Below are positions 53,350 through 63,450 of a stretch of 64,000 bases of DNA, piece after piece. The stretch is from the NCBI GenBank assembly GCA_951329385.1, contig OX589599.1:9114001-9178000 (forward strand). Reading direction: 5' to 3'. The notes beneath the pieces were generated by a model. That model made no database searches. It saw only the letters and a program-made list of their open reading frames with translations, and was not told the origin of the DNA. Source of the stretch: Polia nebulosa (Eukaryota; Arthropoda; Insecta; Lepidoptera; Noctuidae). Numbering within the stretch: the first letter of the stretch is position 1; each line of letters begins with the position of its first letter. A program made the translations under genes and the position numbers.

Positions 53350-54220
53350 AAAAAAACAGTGGCTTTCTGGGAATGCCGACAGAAGTGAGAACTTGAACAA
53401 AAATGCCCAACGTGATTTTGCTTCAGAGTGAGATTGAACGAGGCACAGTTTCTTGAAAAAAAATATTGCAGATATGTGACAAGTTGACAAACACGCGTGA
53501 GCTGCTGTGATTGGACAAATAAGTTAATAATAAAAAAAATCATTTTAACAAGCTTTTGAATCCATACACAAAATTTCGTGTTGTGTTGGTCTGGGGCATA
53601 TTCTGAATGATTCAGGTCATACTTGCCATAAAAATGCATTGTCATGTGTGTGTTTTTTTTTGTGTTTTATGTATTTTTTTATTGAAGTTAATTTGATTCA
53701 GTTTGCAAGATTTGACCCAAACAAACAACATTGCAAGTTAAATAAAAGTTTGTAATAAAATTAACAGCCAATCACATCACTTGACTTACGTTACGTTCGT
53801 GATGCGTTGATAATTTCGTTGCAGAAACCGTACTTATTTATTTTTAAGACTTTAGTACAATAAGTAATTTGTTTTCTAGATAGCGAGGCTAGTAGAAAAC
53901 TTTAATCTTCAAAATGTCTCATATTTTCGGTGAAATTGCGTTTTCGGGCCAACAAATGTAATATCTTACAGTGCAGGCAATGTTTCAAATACAAACCTCT
54001 GCTTTAAAACGAAATACGGAGAGTTTTAAGAGACAAACTCTGCCAAATTTTGAAAACATGGACATTATGCCAAAAAGTAGGAAAACTGGACAATGCTGTA
54101 GATATATGTATAGTTTCTTTAAAATTTGTTTTTCTAGTAAACTAGCACAGATTTACCAGACGACAGCCACGATAAATTATAGAAATGCAATATCAAGCAC
54201 AAGTCCAAGCATTCTTTATT
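53350..54220. other. No recognised feature (0.87 kb)
   Basis: AT-rich; 111- and 97-codon frames here show no motif. Confidence 0.35.
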
Positions 54221-54224
54221 GTTT

Positions 54225-54690
54225 TTTTAACCGACTTCGAAAAAGGAGGAGGTTCTATGTTTGACTGTATGTATTTTTTTTTAATGTATGTCCACCGATT
54301 TCTCTGTCAGTTGTGGACCGATTTTCAAAATTCTTCTATTTTTTTATCCGAAAGAATATACTCCCGAGGTGGTCCCATATAAATTTTACCGAAATTGCTT
54401 CAGTGCTTTTTGAAAATCTGAACAAAAACGAAAAATACGTATATAGATGACGTACCTGTTGGTTTTCTCCAATTACGAGTATGTTTAAATTCCACGTTCC
54501 TAGTTACTTAGGTTTTTAGTTCTGGGATATAACAACTAAAAAGTGAAAAATTAAAAACTTTTTACAAAAAAAAACAACCGACTTCCAAAAAGAAATTTCC
54601 TACACTAAAAAATTAAAAAAAAATAACTTTAATTTCGGAAGTCGGTGTAAAATAACGAAGAAATAAAATACAAACACGTTATGAAATAAA
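54225..54690 (+). repeat. Hairpin-ended repeat A1, right-truncated
   Basis: 'ttaaccgacttcgaaaaagg', 'gtcagttgtggaccgatttt', 'gaaagaatatactcccgagg', 'tagttctgggatataacaac', first hairpin arm 'aacaaccgacttccaaaaag' to 'ggaagtcggtgtaaaataac'. The second arm is missing after about 54680. Confidence 0.6.
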
Positions 54691-54949
54691 AAAGTTTTTA
54701 TAAATAAACTTGTTGATACCATATTAGGTATTGTGATATCTAAAGAGGTCACATGAAAAACGAACCTTGTCACCTGAGTAGCTGGTCGGTCAAATATTCT
54801 ATAATGGGTTCTGAAAAAATATTATTCTAATATGATAAAAGTATTTAAATGTTATAAGGCAAAAAAAAATCAAGTATTGAGTATTGTTAGTCAGTTCAGT
54901 GTCTCCGTTAAAACACCAAAGTCTAGAACTACACAACAGAAGCACACAC

Positions 54950-55105
54950 CAATTTTTTTTTTGTGGGGTGGGAAATCTTCCAATGACATCTCCCGCTCTG
55001 GGTGGAGCGCGAGAGCTTGTTTGTTTGTGTTCCTTCTCTGCCTGAGTGCTCAGGGAAGCGGTAATTCTGATACGAATTTATCCGCTACCCCTAGGCATAG
55101 AAGCA
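54950..55105 (-). mobile_element. Family B variant (GAGTGCTCAGG subtype)
   Basis: 'ggtgggaaatcttccaatga', 'cgctctgggtggagcgcgag', then 'ctgcctgagtgctcagggaa'. The 'cagactcttactgac' segment is deleted and replaced by 'cttgtttgtttg'. The 'acagaagcacaca' / 'atagaagcacaca' strings at 54938 and 55096 are a likely target duplication. Confidence 0.55.
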
Positions 55106-55527
55106 CACACCTAGGTTGAAGCCCACACAGCATCAGATCAGATCAGATACAGTATTTTTATAATATTAGCGACATAAGTGGTTTTTTTTTTAAATATAGT
55201 TCCTAATAGACATAGCAAACTATTTTTCATGCAATAGATAACCTTCCCAAGCATTAAAAAAAAATCAACTAAACTTAACATTATCACTAGCAAACATAAA
55301 AATCAAGACAGTTTCGTAATTTCGTTTACCGCAGCGTCTGCCCTCTTATTGCACATTGTTTATTTTATAATATTTGTGTTCTGTAACTCAACGAAGTAAT
55401 TAATACAAAACAGAACAGGGAAACAAAGCAAAGCTTTAAACAAGATTATGCTTATACACAATCTACGAGTACTATGGAATTCGCTATGAAAACGTGTGGA
55501 AACAACCACTGCTGAAAGAGGAGAAAA
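55106..55527. other. No recognised feature (0.42 kb)
   Basis: AT-rich; GATCA triplication at 55135-55149. No gene or known repeat. Confidence 0.35.
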
Positions 55528-55655
55528 ATACCCAGTAAGTGGGTTGTGGAGGTCAGATAGGCAGTTGCTCCATGTAGAATACTGGTATTCAGCTGCATTC
55601 GGTTAGACTGGAAGCCGACCCCTAGATAGTTGGGAAAAGGCGCGGGCAGATTGAT
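55528..55655 (+). mobile_element. 5S-rRNA-derived SINE, tail fragment
   Basis: 'acccagtaagtgggttgtgg', 'tactggtattcagctgcatt', 'ggttagactggaagccgacc', end 'gcagattgattga'. Head missing. Confidence 0.6.
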
Positions 55656-55679
55656 TGATAACGGCTACAGCCCGAAGTG

Positions 55680-55721
55680 CGGCTACACCTAGTTCTAGCC
55701 GGCTAGAACTAGGTGTAGCCG
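55680..55721. repeat. Perfect 42-bp palindrome, no spacer
   Basis: CGGCTACACCTAGTTCTAGC, then CG at the centre, then the exact complement back. The first bases CGGCTACA repeat the element's end word, so it may be a terminal sequence folded back on itself. Confidence 0.85.
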
Positions 55722-55888
55722 GTAACAGTTGGTTAAAGTTAGGTGGGATTGGAGTTTTTGGGTAAAAGGGGCTAAATCTGGTTGGGGTAGGGTCCCCGAT
55801 TATAACGCTACCACTTTTGTTTAAAGGTAATGTATATTTTTCAAAAAAAAAACAGATGACTCGGGACTTGGGGCACCCCGACACGGTT

Positions 55889-56193
55889 TTTTTTTTTTTT
55901 TTTTGGGGGGTGGGAAATCATCTTATGACTCTTTCCGCTCTGGGGTGGAGCGGAAGGGCGTGTCAGACTCTTACTGACTAAAACCCACCCCTGTTCCTCC
56001 CTGCCCTACGCGCCCGGGGGCGAGGTAACTCTTTCGAATTTATCCTCCACCCCCGGGCAGGCACTGGCCGTGGCAGGCCCCGTCCTTTGCTGACAACTCT
56101 TTGAGGCGCGCGTGAAACACTACGCGCCGTCGACTCTCGGGCCTGGTGCTGATCGGACGGCGAGTTACCCGCTACTCGCCGTCCGCAGGCCCG
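55889..56193 (-). mobile_element. Family B poly(A)-tailed SINE-like element, complete with 14-bp TSD
   Basis: Flanked by ACCCCGACACGGTT at 55875-55888 and 56194-56207. Minus strand begins CGGGCCTGCGGACGGCGAG and ends in a long A-run. 305 bp, no coding potential. The 5' end is the same base as in 2713-3021. A-tail plus 14-bp target duplication shows copying by LINE machinery. Confidence 0.8.
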
Positions 56194-56307
56194 ACCCCGA
56201 CACGGTTAGGTTAGGGTCGAAGGGTATGGCAGGTTCCAGTGAGCGAGCGAAGCGAGCGAACTCCCTCACTTCGTGCTTTTTGTTTTTTTTCAGTATCTGT
56301 ATCTGTA

Positions 56308-56375
56308 GGATAATAAAGCTCGTAATTTCCCTGCGATTCTGAAAATAGTAATTTGGCCTAAAAATAAAAGGATAA
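56308..56375 (+). repeat. Dispersed repeat shared with 59963-60030
   Basis: 'ataaagctcgtaatttccct', 'gcgattctgaaaatag', 'taatttggcctaaaaata' recur at 59963-60030 with few changes. Unidentified; possibly part of the composite element family. Confidence 0.5.
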
Positions 56376-56682
56376 AATATTCTGTTTAGGTTCGAAGGGG
56401 ATGGTGGGGTCTAGTGAGCGAATGAAGCGAGCAAATTCCCCCACTTCGTGGTTTTTGTTTTTTAAACCGAGCCCCGCCAAGTGGGGCTTCGATTACGCCT
56501 TTTAAGCAACTTTAAAGTGTTTCGAGGTTCAGTTCTAATAATACGCCGAATAAAATTTGTATAGCCGCACTTCGGGCTTTAGCCGTAACATACACATGGA
56601 CGGAGAGTATTATAAAGGGTGACCATTGAAAATCTATCAGGCAGTGAAAGATACAACTATTGTAGGTAATGCAATCAACGGA

Positions 56683-56836
56683 TGGATGTTTGTTACTCAA
56701 TCAAGCCAGAACAGCTAAACGGATCGGGGCGAAATTTTGGCACATAGATAGATGAAGTCTGGACTAGCAAATAGGCTATAATTTACTATGGGGAAAGTAC
56801 TAATTTCAAAGCCAAAGCTGCTGGCAGAATCTAGTG
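56683..56836 (+). mobile_element. Helitron-like element, 5'-truncated
   Basis: 'gttactcaatcaagccagaa', 'gtctggactagcaaataggc', 'tatggggaaagtactaattt', tail 'aagctgctggcagaatctag' then t. Confidence 0.55.
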
Positions 56837-57337
56837 GAAATATAGGTAAAACTGTTTCTTCAGTACATTTACTCGTATGTTCGCCATGTATATAAAATGT
56901 AGAAACGGGTTCTTTTTCGTGTGTTCTTTAGTGTTTTCCATATTAAAAATTGTTTTTGTTTAAGTGGATATTTTATATAGATTGATTAAATATTAACCTA
57001 CATATCAAATCAAACTCTTCTGAGATAAAGCTTTCAAACAAACCATAGTAAATACATTGCACTATCTCCTGATAGGTATGGTTTAAATAAAATGGCACAT
57101 TGTGAACCAGGTGCCAATATATCTGACCCGATTGAGCGGCCATCTTTCAAATAGAATCCCTAATACGGCTCTGGCTCTGGTCTGAACGATCGGCGATTCG
57201 TTTTGATTGGACGAACGGGGGATGTGCAACGGAAGAACGAGTTTACAGGGGATGAATAAGTCATGTCATATTATACCTTTTCATACTTTGCAGAGAAATG
57301 ATTTGGATAGGTAGATTTTAAGAGGTCACGGTACCCT

Positions 57338-57503
57338 TTTTTTTTGTGGGGTGGGAAATCATCCAATGACATCTCCCGCTCTGGGTGGAGCGAGAGGGCG
57401 TGTCAGACTCTTACTGACTAAAATCCACCCCTGTTACTTCCCTGCCTGAGTGCCCAGAGGAGCGGTAACTCTGTTTCGATTTTATCCGCTACCTCTAGGC
57501 ATG
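57338..57503 (-). mobile_element. Family B variant (GAGTGCCCAG subtype)
   Basis: 'ggtgggaaatcatccaatga', 'cgtgtcagactcttactgac', 'cctgcctgagtgcccagagg', then 'atccgctacctctaggcatg'. Differs from the first subtype in the last third. A further short piece is at 57578-57662. Confidence 0.6.
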
Positions 57504-57577
57504 TCACAGGACCCTTGAACCATGTGCAGATGGTGATCACAGGAGTGGTTTTAGAGAGGTTAAATCTCGCACACCGT

Positions 57578-57662
57578 TTTTTATCGGGGACATCATCAAA
57601 TAACTTCTCTCGCTCTGGGTGGAGCAGGAGGTCATTGTCAGACTCTTACTAACTAAAACCGA
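57578..57662 (-). mobile_element. Family B fragment
   Basis: 'ggacatcatcaaataacttc', 'cgctctgggtggagcaggag', 'cagactcttactaactaaaa'. No A-tail on its 3' side. Confidence 0.5.
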
Positions 57663-57669
57663 AACCGAT

Positions 57670-57875
57670 GACTCTTTTTAACCGACTTCGAAAAAGGAGG
57701 AGGTTATCAATTCGGATGTTTGTATTTTTTTTTTTTTATGTATTTTCATAATTGACGGATTTGCAAAATTCTTTTTTGGTTCGAAAGGGGTTTATTCCGA
57801 AATGGTCCCATTTAAATTTCAAAAAGATCTGATGATGGGTTTCGGAGACAGACAACGGAACTCTTCAAAAATTGA
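57670..57875 (+). repeat. Hairpin-ended repeat A2, left part
   Basis: 'ttaaccgacttcgaaaaagg', 'ggttatcaattcggatgttt', 'gaaaggggtttattccgaaa', 'gtttcggagacagacaacgg'. Breaks off before the hairpin. 57925-57960 then begins a repeat-C-like head ('aaaccggcgcaaggtagggt'). Confidence 0.6.
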
Positions 57876-58484
57876 AAGTCCAAGCGCCTTTTGAAGATTT
57901 TCCCCCGATAACAAAAAGAAAAAAAAACCGGCGCAAGGTAGGGTTCCGTAGACCGTACTTCTACTACTAAGTAATTATTTTTTAACGATTTTGTTTGATA
58001 TTTAAATAAACAGGAAGGGGATGACGGGGTCCGAGGCAATAAAGCTCGACGGACTAGTAACTTGTATCCCGCAATGAAATTAATCAGAAAAAGCAGCGGA
58101 TGAGTGAGATAGGTACTCGTAGATAGAGAAACATAGTTTCTAATAGGTATAAGTGAAAACAACTAAATTATAATTTTAACCTGTTAAGCCCCGAGACTCA
58201 CCGGTGAGTTTAAGAAAAAAAAAAAAAATATAAGAGGAAAAAAAAAAAAATAGGCTGTCAACCCGGGTTGTCGTCGGGGTTCAATTTGACAACCCGGATT
58301 TGGCCGCTGGGGCAGAAGGGATAAACTAAACTAATAATGGCCGGTCTTATCCCACACTTCAAAGCGATTACTGACCGAAGATATTTAATAACAATCAATA
58401 AATTAATTGTGATTTGAAAACCTTGAGCTTTTTTTTCTGTAAATGGTTCAGACATAATTTCGTACCTACACAGCTAGAGCAAAA

Positions 58485-58652
58485 AAAAACCGGCCAAGTG
58501 CGTGTCGGCCTTCGCACATTTAGGGTTCCGTATCAATTTTCCGTTTGACTGTAAAACCTGTGTGACAGACAACGGACAGACAGATAGACGGACACGTGAG
58601 TGAAAGCAATATGGCTCCGTTTGAACCCTTCGGGTACGGAAACCTAAAAATC
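58485..58652 (+). repeat. Repeat C, short copy with internal deletion
   Basis: 'aaccggccaagtgcgtgtcg', 'agggttccgtatcaattttc', 'gacagacaacggacagacag', 'cgggtacggaaacctaaaaa'. About 70 bp between the head and the GACGGACA region are missing. Confidence 0.6.
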
Positions 58653-59177
58653 AAAAGATTTCCTATCTTTTCATTCCTACAGATCTTATTGTATTCAGTC
58701 TCTCCCAAGAAAAGTTATTTATTACAAATGTAGGTAAGATAAGCTAGATAGCGTCAGAAAATTAGGTCCTAAACAGTCTCTAAGAAGCTGCAAAGTCTAA
58801 AGAAAGACATTTTGTGTTATCAGCTTTACAGCCAGTACAAGATTCTGTAAGCACCTCAAACTGAGATTTACTCAACGAGTTTCCCGATCTGAGTACCTAC
58901 GCGTTCCTATCTTAAAACTGTTTAGGCTGTATCGTGAGCATTCCTGTGCTCGTTTCAAGATAAAACTGATATAAAAATAAACGAGGACGTCAACGTATTT
59001 CCTAAAAGTTGGAGTCAGGATTTTCTCAGGCTGTCGTTGCTTCGAATGCAAGAATCTTAGAGGTAGGTATCCTATTTGACTTGGAATCGATTTCTGTTTT
59101 GCGGTTATGTGTGGTTCCGTGTTTGGCAAGAGATTTTTTTGGCCATTCTCACAGTCGAAGCAAAAATTCTCTCATTT

Positions 59178-59525
59178 TAAGCGACTTCAAAAAGGAGGAA
59201 GTTATCAATTCGGATGTTTATATTCTTTTTTCTTTTTTTATGCCGGCATAACTTCGTCATATATAAACAGATTTTCAAAATTATTATTTTGTTCGAAAGG
59301 GGTTTATTCCGAGATGGTCCCATTTAAATTTCATATAGATCTGATGATGAGTTTCGGAGACAGACAACGGAACTCTTCAAAAAATTACAGCAAATCAACC
59401 GCGATTGCTGCTATTACATAAATATGCATTGTTAACACAATTTAATGGGGAACTAAAAAATTAAAAATAAAACTTTTTTACAAAAAAAAAAAAATAGAAC
59501 CGACTTCCCAAAAAAAAAAAAAAAT
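59178..59525 (+). repeat. Hairpin-ended repeat A2, right-truncated
   Basis: 'taagcgacttcaaaaaggag', 'gttatcaattcggatgttta', 'ggggtttattccgagatggt', 'ccgcgattgctgctattaca', 'gaaccgacttcccaaaaaaa'. Only the first bases of the hairpin remain. Confidence 0.6.
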
Positions 59526-60026
59526 TATACGTTTATTTTACTTTGAAACTTATTAATTAACTAACTACAGTTAATCTAGGTACTCATGATCCATACTTCC
59601 TTCTATCATTTATAATTTATAATATATCGATACTCCAAAGAGGAAGATTCATTAACAATAGCACCATCCTTGACAAACTTCAACCAGCCATTGTGCCTCG
59701 CTTGACACGTGTTCAACACAGGTACTCTTGAGCTACGGAACCACGTCCATAACTATTTATTGACAGGATCTTCCTGTACTGCTTTATAAAGTTACATTTT
59801 TATATTTTTATGTTGCTGCCTTGCCTCGTGTGGTTTGGGGTTCCTTGGAGAGAAGTTATGATCTTGGCTCTGTAGTGTGTTTTTATGGTGCTTTGTATAT
59901 AATTTAATTATTTCGTGTAAAACGGGTTTACTTTTCGAAGAACAATGAAAACTGATTTAACTGTAGGATAATAATGCTCGTAATTTCCCTGCGTTTCTGA
60001 AAATAGAAATTTGGCCTAAAAATTAA

Positions 60027-60125
60027 AAGATCGAAAATAAAGAAAAAAATAAAATCGAAAAAAATAAATTAAAATCGAATCGAAAAATAAATCGAATGAA
60101 AAAAATAATCGAAATCGAATTTTGA
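60027..60125 (+). repeat. AT-rich TCGA minisatellite
   Basis: Imperfect units of AAAATCGAA-type spacing ('aaaatcgaatcgaaaaataa', 'atcgaatgaaaaaaataatc'). The 128-codon minus-strand frame through it is low-complexity. Confidence 0.65.
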
Positions 60126-60137
60126 ATCGGTTGTCGT

Positions 60138-60335
60138 GGTATGGGCATGTGTGGATGTGGATGGCTATAAGAGTAGGGGAAGGCCTAAGAAACGATGGTT
60201 GGACTGTGTGAAAGATTATATGGGTAAAAAGGGGTGACTTTAGAGATGACGACTGATAGAGGAGTATGGAAGAAAAAGACATGTTGCGCCGACCCCAAAT
60301 AAATTGGGATAAGGGCAGGAGAATGATGATGATTC
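60138..60335 (+). pseudogene. RTE-like LINE 3' end
   Basis: Same tail as 22796-22990: frame words 'SRGRPKKRWLDCVKD', 'EEYGRKRHVAPTPNK'-type shift and the end 'gggataagggcaggagaatg' with (ATG)n. A frameshift after 'aaaaaggggtgactt' breaks the frame. Confidence 0.6.
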
Positions 60336-60344
60336 TATGTCTAA

Positions 60345-60512
60345 TTAACTTCAGCCAGCGGCTTTGCCCGCGTGAAAGTCGAAAATTATCCCAAGGTAAC
60401 ATACTCCCGCTATGTAAAGTATCCTATTCCAGGGCATCGTCTACCCATGTACCAAGTTTCATCCAAATGCGATCAGCTGTTACGACGTGAATAGGTTACA
60501 AACAGACAAACA
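60345..60512 (-). mobile_element. Helitron-like element
   Basis: 'cttcagccagcggctttgcc' (reversed tail), 'accaagtttcatccaaatgc', 'gaataggttacaaacagaca'. A body variant; no head visible. Confidence 0.45.
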
Positions 60513-60849
60513 GAATTACTTTCCCATTTAGCTTATTTATTTTTTTAATCTTTTTTTTTTAGGGAGGTTTATCTTTTTAAGGCATGTCAGCCTCATCGTA
60601 ACCTAACCTAAGTTTACTTTTCAAATTATAATTTAAACATTAGCACAGCGAATGCCAGCATGCAGCGTGCAGCATGTTCACCTTATCTTACAATGCCTTA
60701 TTCAGACTTTATTTTATCATCAGCTTCCAATACACAAGTTCCCTCCATCAAAAAAGAAATACACGTATACATACCTACTGAACCACGACGTCCCTCAAAA
60801 ATCGTCCTTACCAGGATATATTTATAGCACGTGCAATATAAACAGTCCT

Positions 60850-60965
60850 TGTGTTGCGTCCCGGCCTGACACGGACCGGGAACGTGCCGGACGGCCGGCA
60901 TCCGGCACCGGCACGGCTTATCGGTCCTGCAGCGGTTCTGTAATACTAACCCCTTCCCGATAGCT
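60850..60965. other. GC-rich islet, unidentified
   Basis: 'ggaacgtgccggacggccgg' and 'catccggcaccggcacggct' make a GC-rich, partly self-complementary patch in AT-rich DNA. No coding or RNA signature recognised. The rest of 60513-61811 has nothing supported. Confidence 0.4.
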
Positions 60966-61851
60966 GGCTTCCGATACCCGCTCGTAAAAAACGAACGGGT
61001 TGAATGGTGCTTCGGCGAACTATATTTGGAAAGAAATCTAAAAGAGGGTTCGGTTTGTAAATAATATTTAGATAGTTTTGGTAGCATGAATAGATTTTTT
61101 TTTTGGCTTTTCATAACAGAGTAAAAAGTCTACTTAGAATAATGCTGTATTTTAAGGCTGACACACATCAAAGTGATGTAAAGCTTAACGTAAAAATATG
61201 AGAATTATTTTCATAAAATGCTTCAGGAGTCACACACGTCGACTTTTGACAGGGCCTTTTCAAAAAGAAAATATACTCAAGACCTCGAGTGTTTTTCTCC
61301 AAGAAAGACACCATACATGGATCAAAAGAAAGTGAAATTCCCAGCATTAACTCTCATAAGAGTCAATCTTTCACAATTCCCTGTACTACACAGTAATTCC
61401 ATTACGACACCCGGCCTACATACACACAAACAATGAGACCAATTTCGCACGTTCAAATAAAGAATGATTACATGTCTTGCTGGTGACTCAGTGCCATATT
61501 TGTTTGTAGTACACCGCGCGCATTGTATGCAAATCAAGGCGATACATTAGAATTCGCTAGAGATTCGTGATTATGAGTTTTTAATAGGTGGTTTGATTTT
61601 TTTAAAGGAAAGTCTAGATTGATTTCGTTTAGGAAATAAATTATGGATGTTACGTGATGTGACTTTGAGTGTGTTACTTATGCTTATATACAGATGATTG
61701 GTTTTTGATTGGCATATGCGTACCTATCTCTTCGCTTTCATTTTTCTTGATGATAAAAATTGCGTTCTTGACTTACATAACAAGTAAACATGGGGTGCAT
61801 TTTTATATTAAACTAGTTTCTGCCAGCTGCTTTACCCACGTGGAATTAGCA

Positions 61852-62192
61852 CTTTTTTTGGGGTGGGAAATCATCCAATGACGGCGTATCAGATTCTTAC
61901 TGACTAAAACCCACCCCTGTTCCTTCCTTGCCTGAGTGCCCAGGAGAGCGGTAACTCTGTTACTGTTCTGGCACCGGGTTACTGCTTCGCAGAAGGAGGA
62001 GACTGCTTCCCACTCCCTCTCCCTCCGTACCATGGCCTGATCCAGGGCCGTTCGCAAGAGGTCGCCGCCGCCTATCGCATCCACGAGGACACGGCGGTGC
62101 TCCGCCCAAGCGAGGCAGACCTCCACCGTATGCTCCACCGTGTCCTCTGGGCAATCCTCACAGTGGTGACACCCGGGCGTTTCCTCCCACCA
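61852..62192 (-). mobile_element. R1-like LINE 3' end with family B tail
   Basis: Minus strand: 5'-truncated coding end (62190-61965), then the family B phrases 'gagttaccgctctcctgggc' and 'ttagtcagtaagaatctgat' to 'gatttcccaccccaaaaaaa'. This physically links an R1-like ORF2 end to the family B 3' region (GAGTGCCCAG subtype). Confidence 0.7.
61965..62190 (-). pseudogene. R1-like LINE ORF2 C-terminus
   Basis: The frame has the C-terminal Cys/His knuckle 'CHHCEDCPEDTVEHTVEVC' (C-x2-C...H-x4-C), then 'LAWAEHRRVLVDAIGGGDLL' and 'REWEAVSSFCEAV'. These are standard features of the end of R1-clade non-LTR polymerases. Everything N-terminal is missing, and the frame runs without its normal stop into the tail. 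Confidence 0.7.
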
Positions 62193-62339
62193 CTATAAAT
62201 TATAGCCTATGTGCTACACCAGACAAAAATCTATATTCGTGAAAAATTTCATCCAGATCCGTTCAGCCGTCTAGGCGTGATTGAGTAACAAACAGCCATC
62301 CAAACTTTCGCATTGATAATATTAGTATAATGATGAAAT

Positions 62340-62978
62340 TAGTAGACACATCATACTTTTTCCATCATCACAACTGATTCAAAGTCAACCCAGCAAGTTT
62401 TCTTCATCCATTCAAAACGTGACCATATGTCCCGCTTTGGGCGGGACAGTCCCACTTTCAGTCTGTCTGTCCTGCTATGCCCAACGAGGGCAAAAACGTC
62501 CCGCTTTTGCAAAGAGACCGACTGATAAATTATTTCACCTTCTTTTTGCACTCGCAAAGTCTTCTTTCTTCTTTGTCACTGTGATCTAGTTTTAGCTGTT
62601 TAATTTATTCAATCGTTGTCACTTATTTTCTTGCCTATATTTTGTATTTAGTATGTATGTATTTATGTATCTATTTTTATTTTATTGTAAGCTGTATAAA
62701 TTTGCACCAAGTGCAGCCCCATTTTGTGTCCAGGCAATCTCTGTCCATTCCAGGTTGCCTGGAAGACATCGCGAATGCGATGAGGCCGCCAGTTGTATGT
62801 TTTTTGGTTTAAGTTTGCCTTAATGTGTGTATTTACTTGGTGTACAATAAAGTATATATAAGTAAAAATAAACAAAGTCGCAACGCGTGGCGGCGTTGTA
62901 TTGAAAGCCATTTTGACATCACAATCATGTAATGAGCTCCATTCCTACTTGAAAACTAGACACGATATTTTGAAACTG
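62340..62978. other. Mostly unrecognised; transcript-end-like at 62690-62870
   Basis: 'gcaatctctgtccattccag', 'gaagacatcgcgaatgcgat', 'gaggccgccagttgta' and 'tgtacaataaagtatatata' form a block that resembles the 3' end of a widespread lepidopteran LINE or transcript, with an AATAAA signal. No coding remnant seen. Confidence 0.35.
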
Positions 62979-63296
62979 GAGCCCAATTCTGTAACTTTGA
63001 GTTAAGCAACACGCCATCGACACTCTATCGACATACAACAGACATTGTTTTGCCACTGTTGCAAATTTGGTATTCAGCAAAAACTTCAAACTGATATTGA
63101 CATATTATAGTAGACCAGACTACCAATAATTATTACAATAGTCTTATTATGGCGTTTCAATAGCACTACAGTGGCAATTCAATGAACATTAATAATTTGT
63201 AGAATACCAAATGTCAATGACTATTCTATTGAGACACCACTGACACACTACCGACACACTATTGACAAGTTAGTTATTTTACAGAATTGGGCCCCT
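62979..63296. mobile_element. MITE family J, near complete, about 318 bp
   Basis: Left 'gagcccaattctgtaac' and right 'acagaattgggcccct' are inverted ends. Interior 'gcaacacgccatcgacactc', 'gccactgttgcaaatttggt', 'agaataccaaatgtcaatga' matches 5560-5815 reversed. No coding capacity; target duplication unclear. Confidence 0.6.
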
Positions 63297-63362
63297 GATT
63301 TGTTCCGCTGACAAATATAAAACAACTGCTGTGCATAGACATTACAAGTCATGTGACTCAGG

Positions 63363-63450
63363 CTTTTTTTTTTTGAGGGGTGGGAAATTATCCAATGGCT
63401 TCTCCCACTCTGGGTGGAGGGGGAGGGCATTTCAGACTTTTACTTACTAA
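63363..63450 (-). mobile_element. Family B fragment
   Basis: 'gaggggtgggaaattatcca', 'ctcccactctgggtggaggg', 'cagacttttacttactaaaa'. An AATCA run and 'atatctttattgtggatcat' follow (63464-63500). The remaining 63501-64000 shows nothing supported. Confidence 0.55.

Larger units (their letters stand above)
55656..56592. mobile_element. Composite element bounded by inverted ends
   Basis: The left end 'ataacggctacagcccgaag' and the right end 'cttcgggctttagccgtaac' are inverted copies of about 30 bp. Inside lie a 42-bp palindrome, a complete family B insertion (55889-56193), and two related lines 'ggtcgaagggtatggcaggt' / 'ggttcgaaggggatggtggg', each followed by a GAGCGA-rich word and 'cacttcgtg'. 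No protein. The superfamily is unknown. Confidence 0.55.
61812..62333 (-). mobile_element. Helitron-like element split by an R1-like LINE end
   Basis: Left part 'actagtttctgccagctgct' to 'cacgtggaattagcac' (61812-61851), right part 'ataaattatagcctatgtgc' to the reversed head 'tgataatattagta' (62195-62330). The insertion 61852-62192 interrupts it exactly between two consensus words. Confidence 0.65.

Noticed and set aside
60016..60402. 128-codon minus-strand frame rich in Phe/Ser/Ile
   Set aside because: Low-complexity translation of the TCGA minisatellite joined to an RTE 3' end.
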